Source: CAZXVW01 sp964644025 (GTDB lineage Bacteria > Acidobacteriota > Terriglobia > Bryobacterales > Bryobacteraceae). From it: 17,341 bases of DNA. The notes beneath the pieces are model-generated. The model ran no database searches and was not told the origin of the DNA. It saw only the letters and a program-made list of their open reading frames with translations. The DNA lies in the NCBI GenBank assembly GCA_964644025.1, contig CAZXVW010000081.1, forward strand, positions 1 through 17,341, given 5' to 3'. The translations under genes were made by a program, and so were the position numbers. Positions 1 through 7,031 of this stretch are shown here, piece by piece. Numbering within the stretch: position 1 is the stretch's first letter; the number at the start of each line of letters is the position of its first letter.

Positions 1-25
1 GGATTCCGATGCGTTTCGATGACAT
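1..25 (-). CDS. Start of an unidentified gene, cut off by the window edge
   Basis: An ATG at 25-23 on the minus strand opens a frame reading MSSKRIGI before the window ends. It is preceded by AGGAGAA (34-28), a good Shine-Dalgarno sequence only about four bases from the ATG, and by a TATAAT box further upstream (63-58). These signals, rather than the eight codons, support a real gene start. No function can be given. It follows the OsmC gene (stop at 118) on the same strand, with its own likely promoter between them. Confidence 0.4.
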
Positions 26-57
26 AATTCTCCTGCGTAAAGATAGTGTGTTTCTCT

Positions 58-63
58 ATTATA
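58..63 (-). promoter_or_regulatory. Candidate -10 box (TATAAT) for the truncated gene at 25-1
   Basis: The minus strand reads a perfect TATAAT here, in an AT-rich island within GC-rich DNA. It lies about 32 bases before the ATG at 25, which would give a leader of about 26 nt containing the AGGAGAA ribosome-binding site. No TTGACA-like -35 is visible at 16-18 bp spacing, so this is only half of a sigma-70-type promoter. Confidence 0.4.
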
Positions 64-117
64 GCGAGCGGAGCGCCGCCGGCAGCGCTTGGCGGCCAGC
101 CTCCTGCCCCGGGTCCG

Positions 118-567
118 TCAGGCGGGCGCCTCGATGCCTTCCACCTTGACGTCGACGTCGATGCCTTCGCGGATGCTGGCCGTGACCGTGCAAAAATCCT
201 CGAACAGGGCGAGACACCGGGCCGCCTTGCGGCGGTCCTCCTCCTCGAGATCTGGCCTGATGGTGACCTCGACGCGGCCGATCCGCAACCGCCGGCGGTC
301 ATTCCGGATGGATTGCGCTTTCACGTCAGCCCGGATTCCCTTCACCCGCGCCCGTGTCTTGCTCAGGCAGAACAGGAGGCTGGCGCACAGGCAACTGCCG
401 ATCGCTGATGCCAGCACTCGCGAGGGGTTGGGGCCCGCATCGCGGCCAAGCGGCGGCGGTTCGTCGATCGTCAGGGACGGGAGGTTCTCCTTGTCGAAAC
501 TTACCCGAAATTCATAATCCTGTACTTGTTCGATGGCCAGGGAAAATTCGCCGGCGACTTCACTCAT
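118..567 (-). CDS. OsmC/Ohr-family protein
   Basis: A 149-residue protein of the OsmC/Ohr superfamily, whose studied members are cytoplasmic thiol peroxidases that reduce organic hydroperoxides using a pair of cysteines. The visible hallmarks are GSCLCASLLFC (residues 57-67) on the central helix, with C59 the best candidate for the peroxidatic cysteine, and FCTVTASI (125-132) with C125 as the resolving partner. The 66-residue spacing is what E. coli OsmC has. The usual beta-rich N-terminal half and total length also fit. The frame is open further upstream to a possible ATG at 612, but ATG 567 has a purine-rich GAAGAGA just upstream and gives the normal family N-terminus. It lies 109 bp downstream of the TPR gene on the same strand. 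Whether it detoxifies peroxides or belongs to the less understood YhfA-like branch cannot be decided here. Confidence 0.85.
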   Translation of the reverse strand: MSEVAGEFSLAIEQVQDYEFRVSFDKENLPSLTIDEPPPLGRDAGPNPSRVLASAIGSCLCASLLFCLSKTRARVKGIRADVKAQSIRNDRRRLRIGRVEVTIRPDLEEEDRRKAARCLALFEDFCTVTASIREGIDVDVKVEGIEAPA

Positions 568-676
568 GGTGGTCTCTTCGTACAGGATGCCAATTTCCGG
601 GGCGCAACACAAACCGGCCCGCGCCGGCTCTTCCCCGCCGCGGCGGTTGCCAGCGACTGTGGGGCGCGGCGCCGCG

Positions 677-2332
677 TTAGCGGGATTCGGCCGCGAAGTA
701 GCCGCGCGCCAGCTCCGGCTTCAGTTCCAGCGCTCGCTGCCAACTGGCGACAGCCTCTTTCTCTTGGCCCGCCTGCTTCAGGAGGTGGCCGAGGTTCATC
801 AGCGCTTCGGCAAAGTCAGGTTTCTGTTTCACCGCCTCCTGATAGCAGCGAATCGCGGCTTCGTGATCGTTCAGCTCCTGGTGGAGAAGTCCGGCGTTAT
901 AGCAGATCTCCGGTTCGTTCTCGCCGGCTTCCAGAAGCTGGTGGTGGAGTGCGAGCGCCCGCTCGTGATCCTTGGTTTCCAGGGCGATGGCGGCCAGCGC
1001 TCGCAGAGCTTCTACCGAATCAGGCTGAGCCGCCAGAATCTCCTCGAAAACGGTGGCGGCGGTTTTCAGGTCGCCATTGAGCCAGTGGGCGCGGCCCAGG
1101 TACCACCTGGCCTGTGTGTTATCCGCAGCCTGCCCCAGGCAGGTTTGCAGAGCGCTGATCGCACCGGGAAAATCTCCCCTTTCCAGCCGCCGAATGCCGA
1201 GCCGGAGCGCGGCGAAGTCCAGGTCCCGGCCTGTTTCCACCAGTTCCTCGTACAACTTCTCCGCTTCTTCGGGCTGCCCGTCTTGTTCGAGTAGCCAGGC
1301 CAACTGTCGCGCGGCGTCCGTCAGGTCCGGATCGAGACGGAGGGCTTGCTGGTAAGCCGCCCGGGCTGCCTCCCGCTCGCCGGTTTCCGCTAGAGCGCGA
1401 CCCAGGTTCGCGTAAGCGGCTTTGGCGTCGGGCCTGATGGCGATCGCTTTCTTGTAGGCCTCGGCGGCTTCCGCCCACCGGCCGAGCCTCTGCTCGGCGA
1501 CGCCGAGATTGAACCAGGTTTCGAAATCCTCCGGCGTGGCCGCCAGACTGCGCCGGCAGTACTCGGCCGCCTGCTCGTAGTCGCCGGCATGGAAGGCGCG
1601 CGCGGCCAGCGCGTTCAACGCCCCCGGGGCCTGCCCGTCGATGGCGAGCAACCGCTCGGCGTAACGCTCGATCACGGCGTCGTCGCGGGTCTGAATGCCG
1701 AGGGCGACCATATTTCGCAGCGCGTTTTCCTGCTGCGGGTTCCTCTCGAGCAATTCCGCGTACAGCGACCGCGCTTCCTCCCAGCGCTCGAGCTGGTGCA
1801 ACGCGACGGCCTTGCCGAAAAACGCTTGCTCATCATCCGGCTTCTGTTCCAATGCTTTCTGAAAATGCTCCAGTGCCTCCTCCGGCCGGGAAAGGCGCAG
1901 GAGGCATGTCCCCAGCCCGATCCGCGCTTCCGGCGTTTCACTGCCGGCCTCCAGCGTTTGCCCGTACCCGGCGGCCGCCTCTTCCCAGCGGCCCAGATTC
2001 TGCAAACACATCGCCAGGTGGAGGCGGGCGGCGCTGTGATTCGGGACTAGTTCCAACAACTCCTGGTAGCTGCGCACCGCCTCCTCATGATGGCCGAGTT
2101 CGAACTGCAGGCGGCCCAGCGCCTCATAGACGTCAGGAGAACGTTCACCGTCCATCACGGCCCGCTCGAGAGCGCGGAGCGCTTCCTCCGCTTTCCCTTC
2201 CAGGTGGAGGGAAACCGCCCTGGCGATCACCTCAGGGCGGCCGCCTTTGTTTCCGTTGCTTGAACCGGCAGCCGCTCCGGATTGCCGTTCCGGTCCGGCC
2301 TTCTCCTTGCTCACTTCTTTTGTCTGTGCCAA
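677..2332 (-). CDS. TPR-repeat protein A (551 aa), paralogue of the one at 7032-8687
   Basis: A 551-residue protein built almost wholly of about 15 tetratricopeptide repeats from residue ~34 to the end, with the usual W-L-G-Y-A-F-A-P pattern (e.g. NLGRWEEAAAGY, MNLGHLLKQAGQEKEAVASW). TPR superhelices bind partner proteins or peptides. The first ~33 residues are charged, low in complexity and probably disordered. There is no signal peptide or membrane segment, so a cytoplasmic location is likely. The start is TTG: GGAGG lies five bases upstream (2342-2338), while the nearby ATG is out of frame and abuts that site. It follows the ECF ATPase gene after a 209-bp gap containing hairpins, so it may have its own promoter or be attenuated. 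It is collinear with the second TPR protein beyond the transport operon. The partner and task are unknown. Confidence 0.9.
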   Translation of the reverse strand: MAQTKEVSKEKAGPERQSGAAAGSSNGNKGGRPEVIARAVSLHLEGKAEEALRALERAVMDGERSPDVYEALGRLQFELGHHEEAVRSYQELLELVPNHSAARLHLAMCLQNLGRWEEAAAGYGQTLEAGSETPEARIGLGTCLLRLSRPEEALEHFQKALEQKPDDEQAFFGKAVALHQLERWEEARSLYAELLERNPQQENALRNMVALGIQTRDDAVIERYAERLLAIDGQAPGALNALAARAFHAGDYEQAAEYCRRSLAATPEDFETWFNLGVAEQRLGRWAEAAEAYKKAIAIRPDAKAAYANLGRALAETGEREAARAAYQQALRLDPDLTDAARQLAWLLEQDGQPEEAEKLYEELVETGRDLDFAALRLGIRRLERGDFPGAISALQTCLGQAADNTQARWYLGRAHWLNGDLKTAATVFEEILAAQPDSVEALRALAAIALETKDHERALALHHQLLEAGENEPEICYNAGLLHQELNDHEAAIRCYQEAVKQKPDFAEALMNLGHLLKQAGQEKEAVASWQRALELKPELARGYFAAESR

Positions 2333-2337
2333 TTCAT

Positions 2338-2342
2338 CCTCC
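2338..2342 (-). promoter_or_regulatory. Ribosome-binding site deciding a TTG start
   Basis: GGAGG on the minus strand, five bases before TTG 2332-2330. The only nearby ATG (2337-2335) directly abuts this motif and is out of frame with the TPR repeats, so TTG is the best start. The rare start codon may keep translation low. Confidence 0.6.
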
Positions 2343-2377
2343 GGCTTCGCGGGCGTGTGCGAGCGGTTCCCTAGGCC

Positions 2378-2406
2378 CGGGCTCTTTCCCGAGGGGAAGA
2401 AGCCCG
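2378..2406 (-). promoter_or_regulatory. 13-bp stem-loop in the leader of TPR gene A
   Basis: The arms 2378-2390 and 2394-2406 pair over 13 positions around a 3-nt GAG loop. One mismatch and one G-U pair sit in the middle, and the outer six and inner five pairs are perfect. It lies 136 nt past the stop of the ECF ATPase and 46 nt before the TTG start of TPR A. No run of U follows on the minus strand, so it is not a classic intrinsic terminator. It could mark the 3' end of the uptake mRNA, act as a processing site, or modulate TPR A. Confidence 0.45.
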
Positions 2407-2541
2407 AGTTTGTCCGCCCGAAGAATCCTACATCGCCCGCTGGGAATACTTAACACTCTTCTTCTTCATCGTCTGAAGAGGCGTTGCGCAACAGGGTGCG
2501 GCGGGGAGAAATCTGTCGCGGCGCGGCGGCCCGGGCGGAAT
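2407..2541. other. Spacer between ECF ATPase and TPR gene A: small inverted repeats
   Basis: This gap holds a 6-bp perfect inverted repeat around a 5-nt loop (TCTTCA 2463-2468 with TGAAGA 2474-2479, extendable by a G-U and a C-G pair). It also holds a perfect 10-bp palindrome GTTGCGCAAC (2483-2492) that could be an operator. An AT-richer stretch near 2440-2470 could carry a promoter for TPR A, but I see no convincing -35/-10 pair. Confidence 0.3.
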
Positions 2542-3231
2542 TCAAATCAATTCGGCCTGGTCGAGCAGCTCCCGGTCGGCCAGGATTTCCCGCGCGGGGC
2601 CTCGGGCGATGATGCGGCCATCGTGGAGAACGAGCACCCGGCTGGCGACAGCTCCCAGCATCGCCAGGTCGTGACTGGTGATCAAACAGGCGGCGTTGAT
2701 GTTCGCCAGCAACTCGGTGAGCTGCCGCACGGCGCGCCCGTCCAGCTCGGCGGTGGGCTCATCGAGCACCAGCAACTCCGGCTCCGGCGCCAGGGCCGCG
2801 GCGATCGCGGCGCGCTTACGCTGGCCGAGGCTCAGGTGGCCAGCGGGTTGCTCCGCGTAGCCGTTTAGTCCCATCCGCTGGAGGACGTCGCCGGCTCGGC
2901 GGAAGGCGTCTTCCCGGTCCAGGCCGCGGTTCAACAGCGGCAGCGTGATGTCTTCGATCAGCTTCGGCATGAACAACAGGTCCTCCGGATTCTGAAACAC
3001 CACCCCCACGCGTCGCCGGGCCCCGTCCCCCGGCCGCTGGCCGAACAGGCGCACTTCGCCCCGCGCCCGGCGCAGGCCCAGCAGGCACCACAGCAGCGTG
3101 CTCTTTCCCGCGCCGTTGGGGCCGAGAATCCCGACCTTTTCGCCCGCGCCGACGGAGAAGGAGATGCCGCTCAGCACGGGGCGGCTTCCGAAAGCGAAGC
3201 CGAGATCGCGCACTTCCAGGACCGTCTTCAT
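2542..3231 (-). CDS. ecfA: ECF transporter ATPase (CbiO/EcfA-like)
   Basis: A 229-residue ABC ATPase that should drive the ECF importer from the cytoplasmic face. All motifs are intact: Walker A GPNGAGKST (37-45), Q-loop Q80 in FQNPEDLLF, signature LSLGQRKR (133-140), Walker B LLVLDEP with catalytic E158, D-loop AELD (161-164) and switch H187. The FQNPEDLLF segment and the short C-terminus ending LLDQAELI are typical of CbiO/EcfA rather than of lipid or drug exporters. Its ATG overlaps the TGA of the T-component gene (ATGA), and a G-rich element sits seven bases upstream. Only one ATPase gene is present, so it would work as a homodimer, as in dedicated (group I) ECF transporters of the CbiMNQO type. 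It is the last gene of the coupled cluster. Confidence 0.93.
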   Translation of the reverse strand: MKTVLEVRDLGFAFGSRPVLSGISFSVGAGEKVGILGPNGAGKSTLLWCLLGLRRARGEVRLFGQRPGDGARRRVGVVFQNPEDLLFMPKLIEDITLPLLNRGLDREDAFRRAGDVLQRMGLNGYAEQPAGHLSLGQRKRAAIAAALAPEPELLVLDEPTAELDGRAVRQLTELLANINAACLITSHDLAMLGAVASRVLVLHDGRIIARGPAREILADRELLDQAELI

Positions 3232-3779
3232 TCGCCGACCCCCCGCCAGGCCTGGGAAACATAGAAGCGCTCGGCGCGCGCCAGCGACCTTCCGAACACG
3301 TCAGCCAGCGCCCATTTGAGGGAGGAGAACCACCCCGGGCCGTACTTGTTCGGGACAGCCATGCGGCGGCTGATCAGCACTCGCCGCGATTCGGCGCCGA
3401 AGATTCCTACGAAGTGCCGGATGAAAAACAGGAACAGGATCGCCGGGAACAACGGGGACCGCGTCCCGCCGCGCTCGAAAAGATCCACCCAGGGCGCCAG
3501 CCGCGCCGCCGCGCTTGCCAAAAAGAAGACGCCCAGGGTGCGCAGGGGCAGCCTCCAGCCGGGATTGCCGCCCCACCACGCCAGGGCTGCCAGCGCTCCC
3601 GCGAACAACAGCACGGGCCCCAGCATCAGCGCGCCTTGTCTGAGGCCGGCAGCCTTCCGGCAATACAGCAGAAAACCCAGGCCGGCGGCGCCCGCGAGGA
3701 CGACCGGTTCCCGGCTCAGCGCCGTCACCACCGCCAGCGCCAGCAGCGCCAGGGCAATACCCGACCGGACGGCGATCAT
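3228..3779 (-). CDS. ecfT: ECF transporter transmembrane component (CbiQ/EcfT-like)
   Basis: A 183-residue membrane protein that would be the energy-coupling T subunit, linking the ATPase to the S component. Hydrophobic segments lie at about residues 8-40, 52-70, 82-95 and 108-125. A positively charged cytoplasmic region follows. The C-terminal RAERFYVSQAWRG matches the second coupling helix of CbiQ/EcfT (RAERVY...ARG type). The ESRRVLISRRM segment is the likely first coupling helix, with a degenerate A-R-G motif. At 183 residues it is shorter than the usual 220-260, so a helix may be missing. The ATG at 3779 overlaps the upstream methyltransferase stop as TGATG and has GGAGGAG six to eight bases upstream; the adjacent GTG at 3782 is an equally open alternative start. 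Sequence identity to the family is modest, so context carries part of the call. Confidence 0.82.
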   Translation of the reverse strand: MIAVRSGIALALLALAVVTALSREPVVLAGAAGLGFLLYCRKAAGLRQGALMLGPVLLFAGALAALAWWGGNPGWRLPLRTLGVFFLASAAARLAPWVDLFERGGTRSPLFPAILFLFFIRHFVGIFGAESRRVLISRRMAVPNKYGPGWFSSLKWALADVFGRSLARAERFYVSQAWRGVGE

Positions 3780-4387
3780 CACGGTCTCCTCCGCGCTCGA
3801 ACGAAGTAGCGTTCGGCCTCATCCACGGCTTCAATCGAGTCCGCTCCCAGGCCGCGAAAAATCGCCGCCAGTTCGGCGCCCGGTGGAAGCCGGTCATTTC
3901 CCACCGGCCCGCCGAGCCCCTGGTGGAGCGCGTTCAGCTCCGCGCTACCCATCGTGTGTCCCACAGCCAGGATTCCTCCGGGCCGGACCACGCGCCACAG
4001 TTCCGCCACCGCCGGGGTTGTCTCTCCGAGGTGGGGCAGGATGCCGAAACAAAGTACGGCGTCAAACGTGAGAGCAGCAAAGGGAAGGCGCAGCGCGTCC
4101 GCGCATACTCGCGCGATCCCGGCCTCGCCATGCTTGCGCCGGCTTTGCCGCAGCATGGAAACAGCGAAATCCAGCTCGATGAGCTGCACCCGGCCATTGC
4201 CCCTCCCCAGCAGGTGCGGAGCCAGCAGACCCGTACCGGCGCCGGCGTCGAGGATCCTCCCGCAAGGGTCCGGGCAAGCGGCCTGGCAAAACCGGGCTAC
4301 CCGCAGGGACTTGTCCGGCGGGCCGGGAAGCGTGTCCCAGCTTTCCGCCAACTCCTCGAAATAGGCACGCTTGTCTGAATCTCCCAT
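3779..4387 (-). CDS. Class I SAM-dependent methyltransferase inside the ECF operon
   Basis: A 202-residue Rossmann-fold methyltransferase of the Methyltransf_11/UbiE-like type. Motif I LDAGAGTG (46-53) binds SAM, and the acidic ELD (71-73) should hold the ribose. CADALRLPFAALTFDAV (95-111) is the motif II region, and VVRPGGILAVGH (133-144) is motif III. The C-terminal part carries HQGLGGPVGNDRLPP (155-169), a distinctive stretch that may help define its subfamily and acceptor. There is no membrane segment, so it is a soluble cytoplasmic enzyme. Its ATG overlaps the stop of the S-component gene (TGATG), and its own stop overlaps the start of the T-component gene. It is therefore translated as an integral member of the transporter operon. 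It may methylate the imported molecule, but the acceptor is unknown. Confidence 0.9.
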   Translation of the reverse strand: MGDSDKRAYFEELAESWDTLPGPPDKSLRVARFCQAACPDPCGRILDAGAGTGLLAPHLLGRGNGRVQLIELDFAVSMLRQSRRKHGEAGIARVCADALRLPFAALTFDAVLCFGILPHLGETTPAVAELWRVVRPGGILAVGHTMGSAELNALHQGLGGPVGNDRLPPGAELAAIFRGLGADSIEAVDEAERYFVRARRRP

Positions 4388-4914
4388 CAGGACTTATCTT
4401 GCAACAACAGCCCTGGGCGCCGTGAAACAACGTGCAGCACGGCCGGCACCACGGCCAGTTGCAGGGCTACGCCCGGCAGCCCCTCTACCGTCGCGGCCAC
4501 GGCGGACACGGCCGGAGGGAGCCCGAACGCCCGCGCCAGGATCCAGGTCAGCGAAAACGCTACCAGGCGGCCGGCGATCACAGCCGGCCCCAGGGCCACC
4601 CACAGGCTTCGCCCTCCACCACGGTATAGCGACGCGGCCAGTCCGGCCATCACCGCCGCCTCGACGGAAACCACCGCGGCCACCGGCGGATACAGCGGCG
4701 GCATGCCGGTGGCGAAAGCCGAAACCCATGGAATCAGCAATCCCGTCCCGGCGGCCCAGCCAACCGGAGACAGAAATCCGTTCAGCAGCAGCGGCAGCAG
4801 CATGGGTAGAAATTTGCTGCCGAGACCCACCGCGTGAAAAGCCGGCGGAAGCGTCAGCGCCAGCGCCGCCATCACGGCGCTGATCACCATCGCCCGTAAT
4901 CTTTCGGCGCCCAT
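4387..4914 (-). CDS. ECF-type S component (substrate-binding membrane subunit)
   Basis: A 175-residue, very hydrophobic protein with about five or six transmembrane helices, the size and layout of ECF substrate-capture (S) subunits. Family-like features are FHAVGLGSKFLPM (26-38) near helix 1, GFLSPVGWAAGTGLL in the second helical hairpin, GMPPLYPP (70-77) in the loop beyond it, and PGVALQLAVVPAVL in the last helix; S components often end with a similar G-x-x-x-Q-L-x-x-x-P helix. The call also rests on position: T and A genes lie just downstream and a TonB receptor just upstream. The ATG follows the receptor stop by 8 nt without a strong ribosome-binding site, which suggests coupled translation. 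The substrate is not identifiable; cobalamin-type compounds, other vitamins and metal chelates all remain possible. Confidence 0.75.
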   Translation of the reverse strand: MGAERLRAMVISAVMAALALTLPPAFHAVGLGSKFLPMLLPLLLNGFLSPVGWAAGTGLLIPWVSAFATGMPPLYPPVAAVVSVEAAVMAGLAASLYRGGGRSLWVALGPAVIAGRLVAFSLTWILARAFGLPPAVSAVAATVEGLPGVALQLAVVPAVLHVVSRRPGLLLQDKS

Positions 4915-4922
4915 CGCCGGTT

Positions 4923-6935
4923 TCAGAACCGCAAGGTGAACCCGCCCGCCGCGTTCAGCCGCGGCATCGGATAACCGGTGACCACCTGGTAGTCTTCATT
5001 GAGAAGGTTATCCACCGTGGCAAACAAAGTCCACTGGCGGCCAACGGGAATCATGAGTTTGAGAGTGGGCAGGGTGTAGCCGTCCAGCTTCGCCCTCTTC
5101 CGGGAATCGGCCCAGCGGCTGCTCACGGCCACGCCTCCCAGGTAAAGGAAAGCCCGCCCAAGATCGACCTCCACCGCGTAGGTGCCCTTGTGCGGGGGAA
5201 CGTACGGGGCGAGGTTCGTGGAGCGTAAGTATGCATAACCGCCGCGAAGAGCGACTCGTGATGAAAGCTTCCAGCGCGCGTTCAGATCAAGGCCGCGGTT
5301 GAGCGCCTTCCCCGCGTTGCTCAACTCGATGTTGGGCCAGTGGCCGGTGACGATGATCAGGTTGTCGAGATCGGCGTAATAGCCCGTGACCGATGCCGCC
5401 ACGCCTCTGGCGGGCCGCAGCCTCAACGTCGCCTGGTAGTTCCACAGGTGCTCGGGCATGAGCGCCGGGTTCGGGGCCGGGAACAGGTAGAGCTCCCGGA
5501 TGGTCGGGTTGCGAAAGCCCCGGGCGACGGCGAAGCCCAGCGAATATCCATCCGCCAGCGAAACCACGGCGCCGAACTCGGGGACCGTGATCGCGCCGAA
5601 AATGCTGTTGTGGTCATAGCGCACGCCTGTGTTGAAACGCAGGCGGTGGTGCGGTGACCAGTGCAGCCGGCCGAAGCCGGCGGCGGAAGTTCCAAAGTGC
5701 CGCCCGAAATCCCTGCCGAACCTCACATTCCACCCTTGACCGCCGTAGTCGACGAGCTCGGCGCCCGCGTCGGCGAGCAGCGCCGGCGTCAGCAGGAAAT
5801 TCTGGTGGATGCGGCCGCCAGTGGTCCGGTCGTTCGATCGCCAGCCGTCGGAGATGTAGTGATGCCCCCAACTGCTGAACACGCGGGTGTGTCCCCAGAT
5901 GCGGCTGGCCGAGTTGTCCAGATTCCAACTGAATCCGCCGCGCCCGACGCTGGCCCAGTTGCCGGGTTTGCTTCCCACCGGACCCGGATCCTCCACCACG
6001 AAGTGCCCGTAGCGGCCTCGCAGGGAGGTTTTCCAGGTCTCGGAAATCGTGTAGCCCGTCGCCGCCGTCGCGTCCTGGTTGCGAAAATGCGAGCTCAGCC
6101 GGTGGCCGTTGGTGTGATCGGCCCCGGCCGTGACGTGGTAGAACCAGCGCGGGAAACCGCCCCCGTGCTTGAGCCGGTATTGGCCGGTCCAGCGCGATCC
6201 CAGGCTTGCGGAAACCTCCGTGTGCACGCCCTCGGTTGGCTCCGCCGGCTTGATATCGATAGCCCCGCCCATGGCGTTGCTGCCGTACAGGACGGAGGCG
6301 GGCCCCTCGGTCACGCTCACCGAGGCGGCGTCGGGCAAGCTGTAGAAATCGGGTAACGGGTGGCCCATCAACCCCATATAGTCCGGGCGGCCGTCGATGA
6401 CCACCAGCACGCCCGTGTTCGGCGAATTGCCCACGCCACGGATGCTGACCATCCCCGTTCCCCCTTGCGCAATGCCGTAACCCATCAGGCCGCGCCGGGT
6501 GACAAAGGCGCTGGGCACCAGCCGGTCGATGGCGTCAAACACCGTCCTGGCCCCGGTCTGGTCGATCTCCAGGGCCGAAGCAGGGGCGGCGCCGGTGCCG
6601 AGTTCCTCCCGGCGCACCACTACATTGACGGTGGAGTAGAGCGGCTCCGGCTGCAACTCGACAGCGACAGTCTCCGGTCCCCACTCTTCCAGGCGCATGG
6701 TTTTCGCGGCGAAGTCCGGAGCCGAGATCCGGACCGTCACCGGGGGCCTGGCTTTCACTTCCACTTTGCCTTCCAGATCGGTGGTTTTGGGAGATTGCGA
6801 TCCCACGGTGACCACGGCGCCGGGCACGCCGGCGCCCTGGGGATCAACGATCCTCAGGTGCAGCGTCTCGGCGCCGAGCAGCACCGGCAGCGCACAGCAA
6901 CATGCCAACAACCGCAAAAGATTGGCGACACCCAT
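4923..6935 (-). CDS. TonB-dependent outer-membrane receptor
   Basis: A 670-residue outer-membrane receptor. Residues 1-22 form a Sec signal with probable cleavage near LGA|ETL. Residues ~24-95 are a carboxypeptidase-regulatory-like beta-sandwich (DPQGAGVPGAVVTV, TTDLEGKVEV), as often fused to receptors in Acidobacteria and Bacteroidetes. A TonB-box-like TVNVVVRRE (102-110) follows, then the plug (~115-230) with MVSIRGVGNSPNTGVLVVIDG and VTEGPASVLYGSNAMGGAIDI. The 22-strand barrel runs to a terminal phenylalanine (LRF) as needed for BAM assembly. The length is close to BtuB- and siderophore-type receptors. It is the first gene of the uptake operon and lies 97 bp after TPR gene B. The spacer has no room for a cobalamin riboswitch and no Shine-Dalgarno sequence is visible. 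Substrate unknown. Confidence 0.93.
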   Translation of the reverse strand: MGVANLLRLLACCCALPVLLGAETLHLRIVDPQGAGVPGAVVTVGSQSPKTTDLEGKVEVKARPPVTVRISAPDFAAKTMRLEEWGPETVAVELQPEPLYSTVNVVVRREELGTGAAPASALEIDQTGARTVFDAIDRLVPSAFVTRRGLMGYGIAQGGTGMVSIRGVGNSPNTGVLVVIDGRPDYMGLMGHPLPDFYSLPDAASVSVTEGPASVLYGSNAMGGAIDIKPAEPTEGVHTEVSASLGSRWTGQYRLKHGGGFPRWFYHVTAGADHTNGHRLSSHFRNQDATAATGYTISETWKTSLRGRYGHFVVEDPGPVGSKPGNWASVGRGGFSWNLDNSASRIWGHTRVFSSWGHHYISDGWRSNDRTTGGRIHQNFLLTPALLADAGAELVDYGGQGWNVRFGRDFGRHFGTSAAGFGRLHWSPHHRLRFNTGVRYDHNSIFGAITVPEFGAVVSLADGYSLGFAVARGFRNPTIRELYLFPAPNPALMPEHLWNYQATLRLRPARGVAASVTGYYADLDNLIIVTGHWPNIELSNAGKALNRGLDLNARWKLSSRVALRGGYAYLRSTNLAPYVPPHKGTYAVEVDLGRAFLYLGGVAVSSRWADSRKRAKLDGYTLPTLKLMIPVGRQWTLFATVDNLLNEDYQVVTGYPMPRLNAAGGFTLRF

Positions 6936-6941
6936 GCGGGT

Positions 6942-6947
6942 ATCGTA
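6942..6947 (-). promoter_or_regulatory. Candidate -10 box just before the TonB receptor gene
   Basis: The minus strand reads TACGAT (4 of 6 to TATAAT) six bases before the receptor ATG, in the only AT-rich part of the 97-bp gap. If used, transcription would begin at or next to the start codon, giving a leaderless mRNA. That would fit the absence of a ribosome-binding site. No clear -35 is visible. A GC-rich block (6990-7020) separates it from the upstream TPR gene. Confidence 0.2.
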
Positions 6948-7031
6948 ACACGTTTTTACAAATAGTGCTACTCGGAAATGGGCTGCCGGGGCGCTCGGGC
7001 GGCGCGCTGCCGCGCGGGAGAGACCTCCCTG

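Noticed and set aside
568..612. N-terminal extension of the OsmC protein to an ATG at 612
   Set aside because: The 15 extra residues are not typical of the family, and ATG 567 has a purine-rich element at a suitable distance.
665..676. Perfect palindrome CGCGGCGCCGCG directly after TPR gene A as a terminator
   Set aside because: With no loop or U tract it is more simply a by-product of high GC content.
533..1294. 253-codon plus-strand frame opposite the end of TPR gene A
   Set aside because: It is antisense to clear TPR repeats; the apparent repetitive protein is the mirror of the repeat codons.
4923..6935. Lipoprotein signal (LLAC at residues 9-12) on the TonB receptor
   Set aside because: Only eleven residues precede the cysteine and the basic n-region is minimal; a normal Sec cleavage near residue 22 fits better for an outer-membrane barrel.
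6936..7031. Cobalamin riboswitch ahead of the TonB receptor gene
   Set aside because: The gap is only 96 bp, too short for the ~200-nt element, and no B12-box-like sequence was seen.
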